Source of the DNA: CAKZQX01 sp034436755
Lineage (GTDB): Bacteria; Chloroflexota; Chloroflexia; Chloroflexales; Chloroflexaceae
DNA length: 64,000 bases
Assembly: GCA_034436755.1 (NCBI GenBank)
Contig: DAOTVB010000022.1
Span: 16,878-80,877 of the forward strand
Reading direction: 5' to 3'
In this document: piece by piece, positions 1 to 9,590 of the stretch
How positions within the stretch are numbered: the first letter of the stretch is position 1
How the letters are laid out: the number at the start of each line of letters is the position of its first letter
The notes under the pieces: model-generated
What the model was told of the DNA's origin: nothing
What the model saw: the letters and a program-made list of their open reading frames with translations, nothing else
Database searches by the model: none
Translations under genes and position numbers: made by a program

Positions 1-2118
1 TGCCTGGATGTCACATCACAGGTGCTGGCCCGCCGCGAATTGGAAATCAGGAACCGGGAGGTCGAGCGGTTAAACAGCGAACTCCGCCAGAGCCAGGAAC
101 TGCTCCAGCGATTTATTGAACACTCTCCGGCGGTGGTCTTTGTGGTCGATACGGCGAGTCGCTTTCTCCTGGTCAATCAGCAGTTTGAGCTTGCCATCGG
201 TCGCCAGGCTAACCAGATCCTCGGTAGAACCGATGCTGAACTGTTTAACGCCGAAACTGCCCACGCCACCCGCGCCAGAGATCTGGAGGTGCTGACAACC
301 GGCGAGCCGGTAGCCTATGAGCAGTTGCTGCCCCTCGCCGATGGTCTGCATATCTTCCTGGCGATCAAGTTTCCCATCTTTGATGCGCAGGGCGAGGTGT
401 ACGCCGTTGGCGGTATTGCGACCGATATCACCGAACGGAAGCAGATGGAAGAGGCACTCCGCATTAGTGAGCAGCGCTACCGCAGCCTGGTTGAGTTATC
501 ACCGGACGGTATCGCTATCATTCAGGAGGCACAGTTTGTTTATATCAACCAGCAGGGCATCCGCATCCTGGGAGCCGGCGATCCCACCGAGTTGCTGCAC
601 CGGCCCGTCCTTGATCGGGTACACCCCGAACATCGAGATCTGGCACAGACCCGCCTTGATCAGGTGCAGCATGACGGGCAACGGGTCAACTTTGTGGAGA
701 TCAAGATCACCCGGCTGGATGGGCAGATGATTGATGTCGAGATCGCCGGAGCGCCGATCATCTATCAGGACCAGCCGGCTGTTCATATTATCTTTCGGGA
801 TATTACCGAGCGCAAAACCTACGAAGCGCAGATCCAGCATCTGGCTTTTACCGACGCGCTGACCGGATTGCCCAACCGCCGCCGCCTGTATGATCTGGGT
901 GACGCCGTGCTGGAAGCCCCCCATAGCACTGCGGGCAATACGGCGTTGCTCTACCTGGACCTGAACCGGTTCAAAGCCATTAACGATACCCTGGGCCACG
1001 ACACCGGTGACGCGCTGCTGGTGCAGGTTGCCATGCGGCTGGAGGCCTGTATCCGCACCAGCGATACCCTGGCCCGACTGGGCGGCGATGAGTTCGCGGT
1101 ACTGCTCCCCGATAGCACGGTCGTCCAGGCCCGGGCCGTAGCCGAGCGCATGCTGGAACGGCTGACGCAGCCCTTTGACCTCCAGGGGCAACTGATCCAT
1201 CTGGGGGGCAGTATTGGCATTGCGGTCAGCACTGCCGGGGACACACCCTTCAGCACGCTCCTATCGTGGGCCGATATTGCGATGTACCGGGCCAAGGCTG
1301 CCGGTGGCGGTATTCAGATCTATGATGCGGCGCTCAACACACTGCGGCCGGATCAACTGCAACTCGAGGCCGACCTGCGGCACGCGCTGGCAAGCGAGGC
1401 GCTGGAAGTCTGGTACCAGCCCATCCTCGATCTGACGAATAACCAGGTGATCGCCGTCGAAGCGCTGATACGCTGGCCCCATCCAACCCGGGGCTTACTG
1501 ACACCGGATGCCTTTCTCCCTCTGGCCGAAGAAGTTGGCCTCCTCCGCGCGCTGGACCATCTGGTGCTCAAGACCGCACTGCAGCAGGCAGCTACGTGGA
1601 CGGCGGCCGGGCACCAGCTCGCTATCGCCATTAACCTGACGGCACCATCGCTCCAGCGGGCCGACCTGATCAGTGAGCTTGCCACACTGATTGAGAGCAC
1701 CGGCGTTCCGGCAAACCAGATCATTATTGAGTTGACCGAATATACCGCCCTCCGCGATCTGCTGACAATCCAGGAGATGCTGACCGGACTGCGCGAACTG
1801 GGGGTACGCGTGGCCCTGGATGATTTTGGCACGGGATATGCATCACTGTCACATCTGCGGCAACTGCCGGTCGATGTGTTGAAACTTGATCGCGCGTTTG
1901 CAACCGGGATCGGGCGCGACGCCCGCGACGAGGCGGTGGTGCAGGCACTCATGGCGCTGGGCCAGGGCTTAAACCTTATGGTCATCGTTGAGGGGATCGA
2001 GGAGGCCGCCCAACTGGAATGGCTACGCCTGGTCGGGTGCCACTACGTCCAGGGCTACCTGATCAGCGCGCCGGTGACCAGAGTGGACGTGGTCCAACTC
2101 CTGACGGCGGCGTACTGA
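1..2118 (+). CDS. PAS-PAS-GGDEF-EAL protein (c-di-GMP cyclase/phosphodiesterase), 5' end outside window
   Basis: The reading frame is open to the first base of the window, so the start lies upstream; the first in-window start codon is GTG at 22 and residues are numbered from it. Two PAS sensor domains (about 27-140 and 146-265), each closed by a D-I-T-E-R-K-type linker, precede a GGDEF domain (signature GGDEF at 354-358) and an EAL domain (EAL at about 480, then DDFGTGYASL and VEGIEE). An RTSD motif five residues before GGDEF fits the product-inhibition I-site. Family knowledge: GGDEF makes and EAL degrades cyclic di-GMP. Both catalytic signatures look intact, so the enzyme may be bifunctional. 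No membrane segment is visible in the part seen. The sensory ligand is unknown. Confidence 0.95.
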   Translation, partial: CLDVTSQVLARRELEIRNREVERLNSELRQSQELLQRFIEHSPAVVFVVDTASRFLLVNQQFELAIGRQANQILGRTDAELFNAETAHATRARDLEVLTTGEPVAYEQLLPLADGLHIFLAIKFPIFDAQGEVYAVGGIATDITERKQMEEALRISEQRYRSLVELSPDGIAIIQEAQFVYINQQGIRILGAGDPTELLHRPVLDRVHPEHRDLAQTRLDQVQHDGQRVNFVEIKITRLDGQMIDVEIAGAPIIYQDQPAVHIIFRDITERKTYEAQIQHLAFTDALTGLPNRRRLYDLGDAVLEAPHSTAGNTALLYLDLNRFKAINDTLGHDTGDALLVQVAMRLEACIRTSDTLARLGGDEFAVLLPDSTVVQARAVAERMLERLTQPFDLQGQLIHLGGSIGIAVSTAGDTPFSTLLSWADIAMYRAKAAGGGIQIYDAALNTLRPDQLQLEADLRHALASEALEVWYQPILDLTNNQVIAVEALIRWPHPTRGLLTPDAFLPLAEEVGLLRALDHLVLKTALQQAATWTAAGHQLAIAINLTAPSLQRADLISELATLIESTGVPANQIIIELTEYTALRDLLTIQEMLTGLRELGVRVALDDFGTGYASLSHLRQLPVDVLKLDRAFATGIGRDARDEAVVQALMALGQGLNLMVIVEGIEEAAQLEWLRLVGCHYVQGYLISAPVTRVDVVQLLTAAY

Positions 2119-2304
2119 GCAGCATCACAGCATTCGTCAGTATTTTGTAACGATCTCATTCAGATGAAGGATAGAAATTACCATAGTTCCAGTGTATAAT
2201 AATGTAGAAAGTTGCATGCCTTGCAACCAGATTTCCAGCCAAAATTTCGCACACCTGTTCGCCTTCGTTTGTAAAAAGTTTTTCTCTAGACCCGAGGTGC
2301 CGCT

Positions 2305-3516
2305 ATGCCCCCCCGTCACCTGCAGACGTTCGCCACGCTGTTCACCATCCTGCTGGCTTCTGCCCTGTTTATCCCCGCGATCCATCAGGCGACCGCCCGT
2401 CCACCCACCGCCGATTTTGCCGCCACTTACACGCCGCGTGCAGCCGCCGCACGGGTTGCCGCAGCCCAGGCATCCCAGGCCGCACTTCGCCGGGAATACC
2501 GCGCAAACGCCCAAAACCCGTTTCTTCCGTCCGTCCCCACGGTCTTCTTTCCGCAGACCGGGCACCATCTAAGCAACCGCTCCGGCTTTCTGGATTTCTG
2601 GCGGGCCAACGGGCAGGTGCTGATCTTTGGCTACCCCGTCAGCGAAGAGATTGTCGAGGATGGCCGCATTGTGCAATATTTCGAGCGCGCCCGGTTTGAG
2701 TACAACCCGGACCTGGCCGGTACACCCGGGCAGGTACAACTGGGCCTGATCGGGCGCGAGTTGACGGCGGGACGCGATTTCCCAGGTATCCCCGATCCGC
2801 AGAATGGGGTACGCTACTTCCCCGAAACCGGGCATGCCCTCTGGGGCGAGTTTCGCGGCTACTGGGAGCAGCGCGGTGGCCTGGCGTTGTTTGGCTTCCC
2901 CATCAGCGAGGAGTTTGAGGAAGACGGGCGCATTGTGCAATACTTTGAGCGAGCCCGCTTTGAGTATCACCCCGAGGACATGGCGCAGTTCTACCGCAAC
3001 GCGGAGCAGTACAACGGCATTGCGCTAGACACCCTGCGCGAGGTCATGCTGACCGACATCGGACGGCGGGTCGCCCACATGCGCGGGGTCAATGTCGCCC
3101 CGGTCGGGCAACTCCCCGGCACCCCCGTCTGGTCGCCGGCGCTCTGGAATCGCCATATTGCCATCAACCTCTCGACGCAGTGGCTGACCGCCTACGAGGA
3201 TGGCATGGCGGTCTACCATGCGCCGGTTGCCACCGGCCGCGACGGCTTCAACACGCCGGCGGGGAACTTTGCTGTCTACGACAAGCTGCCGATGCAGACG
3301 ATGCAGGGCTCGGCAGGCGGTGAGAGCTGGTATGTACCCGATATTCCCTGGGTGATGTATGTGGTCGGCGGGGTGGCGCTGCATGGCACCTACTGGCACG
3401 ACATGTTTGGCAGCGGCGTCCGCATGTCCCATGGCTGTATCAACCTGGACATGGACGATGCTGAGTGGCTCTACGAGTGGGCCGATATCGGCACAACGGT
3501 AGAGATTCACTATTGA
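2305..3516 (+). CDS. Secreted L,D-transpeptidase (YkuD domain) with two LGFP-like repeats
   Basis: A 403-residue protein with an N-terminal signal peptide (charged start, then a hydrophobic stretch to about residue 31). Two similar repeats of about 55 residues (roughly 75-130 and 165-220) share the pattern F-P-x-T-G-H ... FGxPxSEE ... DGRIVQYFERARFEY and resemble LGFP-type cell-wall-associated repeats. The C-terminal YkuD domain has the catalytic SHGCIN motif with Cys at about 378, and an upstream HGT motif. Family knowledge: these enzymes act outside the membrane, forming 3-3 peptidoglycan cross-links or attaching proteins to the wall. A GAGG ribosome-binding site precedes the ATG, and a TATAAT lies at 2195-2200. 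It is probably transcribed alone, since a hairpin follows the stop codon. Confidence 0.93.
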   Translation: MPPRHLQTFATLFTILLASALFIPAIHQATARPPTADFAATYTPRAAAARVAAAQASQAALRREYRANAQNPFLPSVPTVFFPQTGHHLSNRSGFLDFWRANGQVLIFGYPVSEEIVEDGRIVQYFERARFEYNPDLAGTPGQVQLGLIGRELTAGRDFPGIPDPQNGVRYFPETGHALWGEFRGYWEQRGGLALFGFPISEEFEEDGRIVQYFERARFEYHPEDMAQFYRNAEQYNGIALDTLREVMLTDIGRRVAHMRGVNVAPVGQLPGTPVWSPALWNRHIAINLSTQWLTAYEDGMAVYHAPVATGRDGFNTPAGNFAVYDKLPMQTMQGSAGGESWYVPDIPWVMYVVGGVALHGTYWHDMFGSGVRMSHGCINLDMDDAEWLYEWADIGTTVEIHY

Positions 3517-3523
3517 CATTGGG

Positions 3524-3549
3524 GAGGGGCGTAGCATGCTGCGTCCCTC
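3524..3549 (+). terminator. Hairpin after the L,D-transpeptidase gene
   Basis: Eleven-base arms (3524-3534 and 3539-3549) around a CATG loop pair throughout in RNA if two G-U pairs are allowed. The hairpin lies 8 bases after the stop codon. There is only a short T-rich stretch downstream, so termination is plausible but not certain. Confidence 0.45.
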
Positions 3550-3696
3550 TATCCTCCGCATTTTCTGTCCCCGGCATTCCCCAGATTATCAACAAGATGA
3601 ATGATGCGAACTTGCCCTGCTATTGGACAGAGCAAGTTCTCTCGCCGTTTCCCCCTGGCGGCTCCAACTACAGCCTACAGCTTCTGATTGCCACGG

Positions 3697-3765
3697 GTTA
3701 CGCGGTGGACGATCAAACTGAGCATTTCACCAGATGAAACACAGACCGTCTGCGGCAGGGCGGAA
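3697..3765 (+). repeat. Degenerate fragment of the structured repeat family
   Basis: This part of the 360-base gap before the next gene has GTTACGCGGTGG, then ATCAAACTGAGCATTTCACC, then CGTCTGCGGCAG, in the same order as the arms of the complete elements near 41.75-41.99 kb. The long central hairpin is absent. The rest of the gap holds a TATAAT at 3799-3804, a possible -10 for the next gene, with no convincing -35. Confidence 0.55.
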
Positions 3766-3876
3766 CCGGAACACGCAGCAAACCCGGTGACAACCGTTTA
3801 TAATAGAGCCGCAACCGGGGGCCAGCCGGCACGCCGGTTTCAGAGTAGACCAGCAGCAAAGGAGCAGGCCAGACCA

Positions 3877-5844
3877 ATGAATCAGCCGACTATCACCACA
3901 CTACAGCAAGAAAACCAGCATCTCCAGCAGCGCATCGCGGAACTGGAGCGCGAGGCAGTCATTGCCCGCTGCCTCTATGCCAACTTTCCCGAAGGCTTCG
4001 TCTTTGTCTTCGATCACGACCTGCGCTATCTCGAAGCAAATGGACTGGCCGCTGCGCGCGGCGGGCTCCACCGGGATAATCTGGTCGGGCGGACCATCTG
4101 GGAAGCGCTGCCGGCCGACACCGTAACCCGGATCGAACCGATCTACCGCGCGGCGCTGGCCGGCGATGAAACGCGCATAAATGTCCCCTTTGCCGAGGGT
4201 ATCTTCGAAATCCATGTGCTACCCGTCCGCAATGATCAAGATAAGATTGTCGCCGGCATGGTCGTGGCCCACGATATCAGCGCGCGCCAGCAGTTGGAAC
4301 AGCAGTTTCAGCAGAGTCAGGCGATGCTGCAACTGGTCATCGATAATCTGCCCCAGGCGGTCTTCTGGAAGGACCGTGACCTGATCTACCAGGGATGCAA
4401 CCAGACCTTTGCCACCTTTGCCGGGGTAGGCACACCGGCGCAGATTGTGGGCAAAAGCGACTATGACCTGCCCTGGAAACCGGAAGAAGCTACAGCGTAT
4501 CGCCAGTATGACCAGCGCATTATGGAGCGGGGTGAGCCGGAATACCATATCATCGAAACGCAGCAGCACGCCGACGGCAAGCAATCCTGGGCCGACACAA
4601 ATAAAATTCCGCTGCATGATGCCGATGGAGCGGTGATCGGCATCCTGGGCACCTATGAAGATATAACTGAGCGCAAACAGCAAGAAGCCGAACTGCGCCG
4701 CTATGCCGCCATTATTGAGCAGACAACGGACGGGATTTCCACAGCCGACGCAGAGGGCAACGTGCTGATGATGAATCCCGCCTTTCAGCGTATGACCGGT
4801 CTGGAAGCAAATGACCATATTTCGGCCCACCGCATTGCCGATTTTCACCCGGATTGGGTACTTCAGCATGTGCGCAACGAGGGCATTCCAGCGGCTATGC
4901 GTGATGGCGTCTGGAGTAGCGAAACGGCCATCCTGAACCTTGCCGCAAATCAGGAAATCCCCATCTCACAAATCATTATTGCCCACAAGACGGCCGATGG
5001 CGACCTCGATTTCCTGTCAACGATGGTACGCGACCTGAGCGAGCGCAAGCGACAGGAAGATGAACTGCGCACCTTTCAGACGCTGGTAGAGCATGCGCCC
5101 GATGGTATCACCATTGTTGGACTTGACGGCATACTCACCTATGCAAATCCGGCATTTCAGGAATTGCTGGGCTATGGTGAACAGACTATCGGCATGCATA
5201 TGATGCAGGTTCGTCCCAAAGAGGGCCACGCCGAAGTAGCTGAGATTATGCGCCAACTCCACGAGTATGGTGTATGGCGTGGCCGACAGGTATATCAGCG
5301 GAAGGACGGCAGCAGGCTGACGGCACAGGTTGCGGCATTTATGATTTATGATGAACAGGGACAGACACGAGCGTTGATGGGTATTCATCGGGATATTACC
5401 GAGCAGGAGCGTCAGTTGCAAGAGCACGAAGCACTGCAACACCAACTGATTAAAGCCCAACAGACGGCTATCCGCGAGTTGTCCTCGCCACTCCTACCGC
5501 TCACCGATACGGTGGTAGCATTGCCGCTGATTGGCAGCATCGACAGCAACCGTGCGCAGCAAATAACGGAAACGCTGCTCGAAGGCATTGCTCAGCAGGG
5601 CGCGACCATTGCGCTGGTCGATATTACCGGGGTCAGCATGGTTGACACCCAGGTTGCCCACGCACTTATACAGGCCGCGCGTGCGGTCAGACTTCTGGGG
5701 GCGCAGATGATCCTGACCGGAATTAAGCCAGATATTGCGCAGACGATTATCCATCTCGGTGTGGAATTAGAAGGTATCATCACCTATAGTACCCTGCAAG
5801 CCGGCATTGCTGCCGTACTCGATCCCACTAATGGAAAAGTTTAG
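3877..5844 (+). CDS. Multi-PAS sensor with C-terminal STAS domain (RsbR-like)
   Basis: The ATG at 3877 is preferred over upstream in-frame starts because AGGAG lies about 12 bases before it and homology-like sequence begins there; the protein is 655 residues. A short coiled coil (about 5-25) leads into four PAS domains (about 25-130, 140-260, 270-385, 395-505), then a STAS domain (about 525-650) close to Bacillus RsbR: DITGVSMVDT, RLLGA and KPDIAQTI. The threonines in VDT and AQT correspond in position to the RsbR phosphorylation sites. Family knowledge: such proteins are signal-sensing subunits of stressosomes. No RsbS or RsbT homologue is nearby, so the partner is unknown. The next gene starts 2 bases after the stop codon and is almost certainly co-transcribed. 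Confidence 0.93.
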   Translation: MNQPTITTLQQENQHLQQRIAELEREAVIARCLYANFPEGFVFVFDHDLRYLEANGLAAARGGLHRDNLVGRTIWEALPADTVTRIEPIYRAALAGDETRINVPFAEGIFEIHVLPVRNDQDKIVAGMVVAHDISARQQLEQQFQQSQAMLQLVIDNLPQAVFWKDRDLIYQGCNQTFATFAGVGTPAQIVGKSDYDLPWKPEEATAYRQYDQRIMERGEPEYHIIETQQHADGKQSWADTNKIPLHDADGAVIGILGTYEDITERKQQEAELRRYAAIIEQTTDGISTADAEGNVLMMNPAFQRMTGLEANDHISAHRIADFHPDWVLQHVRNEGIPAAMRDGVWSSETAILNLAANQEIPISQIIIAHKTADGDLDFLSTMVRDLSERKRQEDELRTFQTLVEHAPDGITIVGLDGILTYANPAFQELLGYGEQTIGMHMMQVRPKEGHAEVAEIMRQLHEYGVWRGRQVYQRKDGSRLTAQVAAFMIYDEQGQTRALMGIHRDITEQERQLQEHEALQHQLIKAQQTAIRELSSPLLPLTDTVVALPLIGSIDSNRAQQITETLLEGIAQQGATIALVDITGVSMVDTQVAHALIQAARAVRLLGAQMILTGIKPDIAQTIIHLGVELEGIITYSTLQAGIAAVLDPTNGKV

Positions 5845-5846
5845 CC

Positions 5847-6797
5847 ATGAGTCACCGCCTGCAACTTGCGCATATTGAACAGGCCATGCAGATTATCGAT
5901 CCCGTGTTCCTGCACACGCCGCAGTACCGGGCCGAGGCACTCGAACCGATCCTGGGGTGCCGCCTCCTGGTCAAGATCGAAACGCTCAACCCGATCCGCT
6001 CATTCAAGGGGCGCGGCGCATCCTACCTGATCGCGCAGATGCCGGCACAGACAACCCTGGTGTGCGCCAGCGCGGGCAACTTCGGGCAGGCCATGGCCTA
6101 CGCCTGCCGGGCCGGCGGGCTGCGGCTGATTGTGTACGCCGGCGTTCATGCCAACCCGCTCAAGGTTGAGCGCATGCGGGCGCTGGGAGCGGACGTGCGC
6201 CTGCAGGGTGCGGACTTCGACGCGGCCAAATCTGCGGCAAAACAGTTCGCAGTTGAGACTGGTCTGCAGATGGTTGAGGATAGTCTGGAACCGGCAACCG
6301 GCGAAGGCGCGGGCACAATTGGGATCGAACTGCTGCGCTGGCCTGAACCGATTGATGCGCTGCTGGTGGCGCTGGGCAATGGCGCACTGCTTACCGGCAT
6401 CGGGCGCTGGGTGAAAACGCATGCTCCGCACACAACGATGATCGGCGTGGCGGCTCAGGGTGCCCCGGCCATGGTCGACTCCTGGCGCGCGGGGCGCATC
6501 ATCGAACATGCCCAGATCAACACCATCGCCGACGGTATTGGCGTACGCATCCCGGTCCCGGAAGCAGTCGCCGATATGATGGGAACGGTTGACGATGCGC
6601 TACTCGTTTCAGACGAGAGCATCCTGGCGGCAATGAAACTGCTGCACCAGCATCTCGGCCTGGTCGTGGAACCATCCGGCGCGGTGGGAGTGGCTGCCCT
6701 GCTTGAGCAACCCGGGCGGTTTAAGGATCGCCTGGTTGCAACGGTCATCTGTGGCGGCAATCTAACGCCGGAGCAGATGCGCACATGGTTGGGGTAG
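5847..6797 (+). CDS. PLP-dependent threonine/serine dehydratase family enzyme
   Basis: A 316-residue fold-type II PLP enzyme. The cofactor lysine is in SFKGRGA (Lys54), the substrate loop is ASAGNFGQA, and the phosphate-binding glycine region is ALGNGALLTG. Length and motifs fit a catabolic-type threonine ammonia-lyase or serine dehydratase/racemase without the C-terminal ACT regulatory domain of biosynthetic IlvA. Expected reaction: threonine (or serine) to 2-oxobutyrate (or pyruvate) plus ammonia in the cytoplasm. The ATG lies 2 bases after the stop of the PAS-STAS gene, an unexpected pairing of a metabolic enzyme with a stress sensor. Substrate cannot be fixed by eye; threonine is the best guess. 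Confidence 0.88.
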   Translation: MSHRLQLAHIEQAMQIIDPVFLHTPQYRAEALEPILGCRLLVKIETLNPIRSFKGRGASYLIAQMPAQTTLVCASAGNFGQAMAYACRAGGLRLIVYAGVHANPLKVERMRALGADVRLQGADFDAAKSAAKQFAVETGLQMVEDSLEPATGEGAGTIGIELLRWPEPIDALLVALGNGALLTGIGRWVKTHAPHTTMIGVAAQGAPAMVDSWRAGRIIEHAQINTIADGIGVRIPVPEAVADMMGTVDDALLVSDESILAAMKLLHQHLGLVVEPSGAVGVAALLEQPGRFKDRLVATVICGGNLTPEQMRTWLG

Positions 6798-6931
6798 CCC
6801 CTGACCGCACAACAACAGCGCAATTCCTTCTTCTACCAGCGCGGGCGGGCGCAGAGCAGCGGAACAAACTGGCCACTCTACACCCGTGAACGTTCCGGAA
6901 GGGACACGCAGCAGCGCGTCCGCGGCACGGC

Positions 6932-8581
6932 CTACAACAGCCGGAAGTGCAGGATACCCCAGCGGAGATAGCCCTTGTTCCCGGCCTCAACCCAGTGGCT
7001 CAAACCCTTGAGCATGTTGTCAACATAGTCTTTGGAGACCACGCCGGTCATCTCATCGTAGCGCTGCTCCAGTTCGGCACGGACCCGGCTATAGTGCTTC
7101 ACCAGATGCTCCGAGAGATCAATCACCTGCACCTCCTCGAAGCCCAGGTCATGCGCAACCTTGTGGTAGAAGGCATATGAGCCCAGGCTGTCCAGGTGGA
7201 TGCGATTCAGCACCGGCTGAAGCACACCCTCCGGGCAGTCATCACTCTGCATCGGGTCGGTGAAGATAAAATCGCCGCCATGCTTGAGCACCCGGCGCAC
7301 CTCTTCAAACACCCGGCGGCGATCACCGCTATGCAGAATAGCATCCTGCGACCATGCGAGATCGAACTGCGATTCCTCGTAGGGAATCTCCTCAAAACTC
7401 CCATCGGTGACTTCGATCAGGTGTGACAAATTCTGCGCGTCATTTAACTGGCGATTGCGCATATTCTGCGTCTCGCTCAGGTTCAGACAGGCCACCCGGC
7501 AGCCGAACTGCTTTGCCAGATAGCGAGCGGCACCACCATACCCGGCCCCGATATCCATCGCATACCGATCGGCATTGATCTGCCCCAACGCCTGCACCAT
7601 GCGCTGGACCGTGCGCTGGCTGGCGTCATAGATCGGCTCATCCGGACTGGTATAAATGCCGACATGAATATCCTCGCCTCCCCAGATCGTGGCATAAAAG
7701 CGATCAGCATCGGAACTGTTGTAGTAGGTCTGGGCCGTCTTTACCACCTCAGAGTAGTGACTGCTCGCGCTGGCCGGATCGCCGGCCTGATACTCCTTAT
7801 CGGCGACATGGATAAAGAAATCCGGGTCGGCTTCGTGATAGGTCTCCTGAAAATCCCCGTAGGTCTTGACCCGCTGGAACCCAACCTGCCTCATCAAATC
7901 CTGCATATAGTGCTTACGCAGGGGAAACATATTCAGATGGAAGACCGAGCGGTCAGGGAATTCATACCGGAAGCGGGCCAGACCTTCATCCAGATGTTCC
8001 GGCTGCGCCTTCACATTCTCCCCACAGTAGTAATATGTATGGCTGGGCTTGCGATCATGGTCCATCAGCGCATCATAGTTCCGCTGATCCAGAATAAGAA
8101 TGCCATCGTAGCGCAGCGCCGCGTAAAACTCGGCCAGGCAGCGGCGGCGGTCCTGTTCGGAGAAAAGATGCGTAAAGGAGTTTCCGAGGCAGACAATCGC
8201 GTCATACTTGCCCCGAATATCCCGGTTGAGCCAGCGCCAGTCGGAATGCACCGTCCGCAAAATATAGCCATGCCGCTTGGCATTTTCAAAGGCTTTCGCC
8301 AGCATGGTCGGACTGCCGTCCAGACTGGTCACCTCGAACCCGGCTTTCAGCAGTTGCACGGAGTGGAACCCGGTTCCCGTAGCAACATCCAGCACCTTGC
8401 GCGCACCATGTTCCTTTAAGACCCGGATGAAAAAATCACCTTCGCTTGATGCGCGGCCATCCCAGTCGATCAAAGCATCCCACTTCTCGACAAACGTATG
8501 CACGTACTCGAGTTGGTAATGGTCGGTCTTGCGGTCCTTCAGGGGATCTGGCCCGTACACCTGTTTATCCAGCATGGTCAT
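6932..8581 (-). CDS. Fused glycine/sarcosine and dimethylglycine N-methyltransferase (glycine betaine synthesis)
   Basis: A 549-residue protein with two SAM-dependent methyltransferase domains. The N-terminal half (to about 265) resembles glycine-sarcosine N-methyltransferase, with motif I VLDVATGTG at about 63-71. The C-terminal half (about 280-549) resembles sarcosine-dimethylglycine methyltransferase, with motif I MDIGAGYGG near 342 and the SDADRFYATIWGG entry typical of that family. Together they would convert glycine to betaine in three steps using SAM, producing a compatible solute. Fused forms are known in halophilic actinobacteria such as Actinopolyspora; most other organisms have separate genes. 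AAAGGAG precedes the ATG. No transporter or SAM-recycling gene is adjacent. This suggests a salt- or osmotically stressed habitat. Confidence 0.93.
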   Translation of the reverse strand: MTMLDKQVYGPDPLKDRKTDHYQLEYVHTFVEKWDALIDWDGRASSEGDFFIRVLKEHGARKVLDVATGTGFHSVQLLKAGFEVTSLDGSPTMLAKAFENAKRHGYILRTVHSDWRWLNRDIRGKYDAIVCLGNSFTHLFSEQDRRRCLAEFYAALRYDGILILDQRNYDALMDHDRKPSHTYYYCGENVKAQPEHLDEGLARFRYEFPDRSVFHLNMFPLRKHYMQDLMRQVGFQRVKTYGDFQETYHEADPDFFIHVADKEYQAGDPASASSHYSEVVKTAQTYYNSSDADRFYATIWGGEDIHVGIYTSPDEPIYDASQRTVQRMVQALGQINADRYAMDIGAGYGGAARYLAKQFGCRVACLNLSETQNMRNRQLNDAQNLSHLIEVTDGSFEEIPYEESQFDLAWSQDAILHSGDRRRVFEEVRRVLKHGGDFIFTDPMQSDDCPEGVLQPVLNRIHLDSLGSYAFYHKVAHDLGFEEVQVIDLSEHLVKHYSRVRAELEQRYDEMTGVVSKDYVDNMLKGLSHWVEAGNKGYLRWGILHFRLL

Positions 8582-9084
8582 GAGTGTTCTCCTTTTCTAC
8601 GCGTTCTACGAATTTCGGTCGGCCGTAGATACAGATGCTATCAGCCATCTGGTACAACCTGGCACAAGAAATCTTCTGAGATGGTAGAATCTCGTTCTAC
8701 AGCATTACCACCGCGAACGGTTTTCCACATACTCAGAAGATTTCAGAAGTTGTGCATTTTGTCGGGCAACTTCGTTGTTTCCAGTGTTAAACCTCCTTTG
8801 GAACTGGTGGCAAATCCCCGCAACCGCTCTGCAACAACATTCCTCACTGCAGGAGTAGCCGCCAAACCAGGATGTTGCAAGAGGAATCTCGGCAGAACCA
8901 ACTGTACCTGCTATTCGCAAAATATGCAAACGCGTGATCATGCAGCAACTGATGGCGCTCAAGCAACGCGATCCCATTAGCAAAGGATATTCCGGGATAG
9001 TGCTGCCGCATTATCCTATTTTTTACATAATTGTTTAAAAGTATCTCTTTGTCAGATAAACAAAGTAGTATACAATGTCTCTTC
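8582..9084. other. Intergenic region without a supported gene
   Basis: Five hundred bases between the betaine-synthesis gene and the MFS remnant. Open frames here lack ribosome-binding sites and family-like sequence. There is a short inverted repeat, GTAGAA/TTCTAC, near 8686-8702, and an AT-rich stretch at about 9015-9080. The promoter of the betaine gene must lie at the left end, but no clear -35/-10 pair could be picked. Confidence 0.5.
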
Positions 9085-9432
9085 TCAGGGCTCACGAATC
9101 TGCAAACTCAGCAGCGTAATCATACCCCCCAGCAGAATAATGCTTGCTGATGCCATCCGCAGGCTTACCAGTTCGGCCAACCCGCCGATAGTGGCCGGAC
9201 CCAGCAGCATGCCCACATAACTGACAACCGTGATCTGCGAGCTTACCTGCCCCGTCCGCTCCCCGGCGCTATCCCCGGCCAGCGAGAAGATCACCGGCAC
9301 GATATTTGCCAGCGCCAGCCCGACGACCAGTATCCCGACCAGTGTCACCAGGGGCAGGCCGGTCCCCAGCGCCACCAGCATACCCAAGGAGATAGAACAG
9401 AGAACAGAGAAGCAGAGAATAGCACGGCGCAT
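9085..9432 (-). pseudogene. C-terminal remnant of a major facilitator superfamily transporter
   Basis: Only 115 codons remain, against about 400 for a normal MFS permease. The hydrophobic segments and the linker SLAGDSAGERTGQVSS, then GPATIGGLAE, resemble transmembrane helices 10-12 of an MFS drug/sugar exporter. The first 15 codons come from an A/G-rich run of GAACAGAGAA-type repeats (about 9388-9420) and do not look like transporter sequence. Upstream lies a 109-bp tandem repeat where the rest of the gene would be expected. Most likely the 5' two-thirds was lost by deletion or repeat-mediated rearrangement. No ribosome-binding site is visible. Confidence 0.7.
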
Positions 9433-9481
9433 ACGTCTTCAGCGGGGCATCTCTTCGTTCTTGCCAGGTGGAATGTTTCAT

Positions 9482-9590
9482 CCGGCCATCACTGATCAGG
9501 AGTCCCGGCTTCAGCCGGATCGGGCGTTCCCGGCAGTAGGCCGCTGTCCCGGCAGGTATTCCACCGGCGAATGAACGTTGAAGTGTTAAT
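9482..9590. repeat. GC-rich dispersed repeat, tandem unit 1 of 2
   Basis: A 109-base unit repeated head-to-tail at 9591-9699 with only about two differences. It contains GGAGTCCCGGCTTCAGCCGG and CTGTCCCGGCAGG, shared with copies at about 16481-16620 and 56955-57043. The other copies carry this motif as an inverted pair, so each unit here is half of a palindromic (REP-like) element. Confidence 0.85.

Noticed and set aside
7664..8419. 251-codon open frame antisense to the betaine methyltransferase
   Set aside because: The opposite strand has unmistakable methyltransferase motifs; this frame has none.
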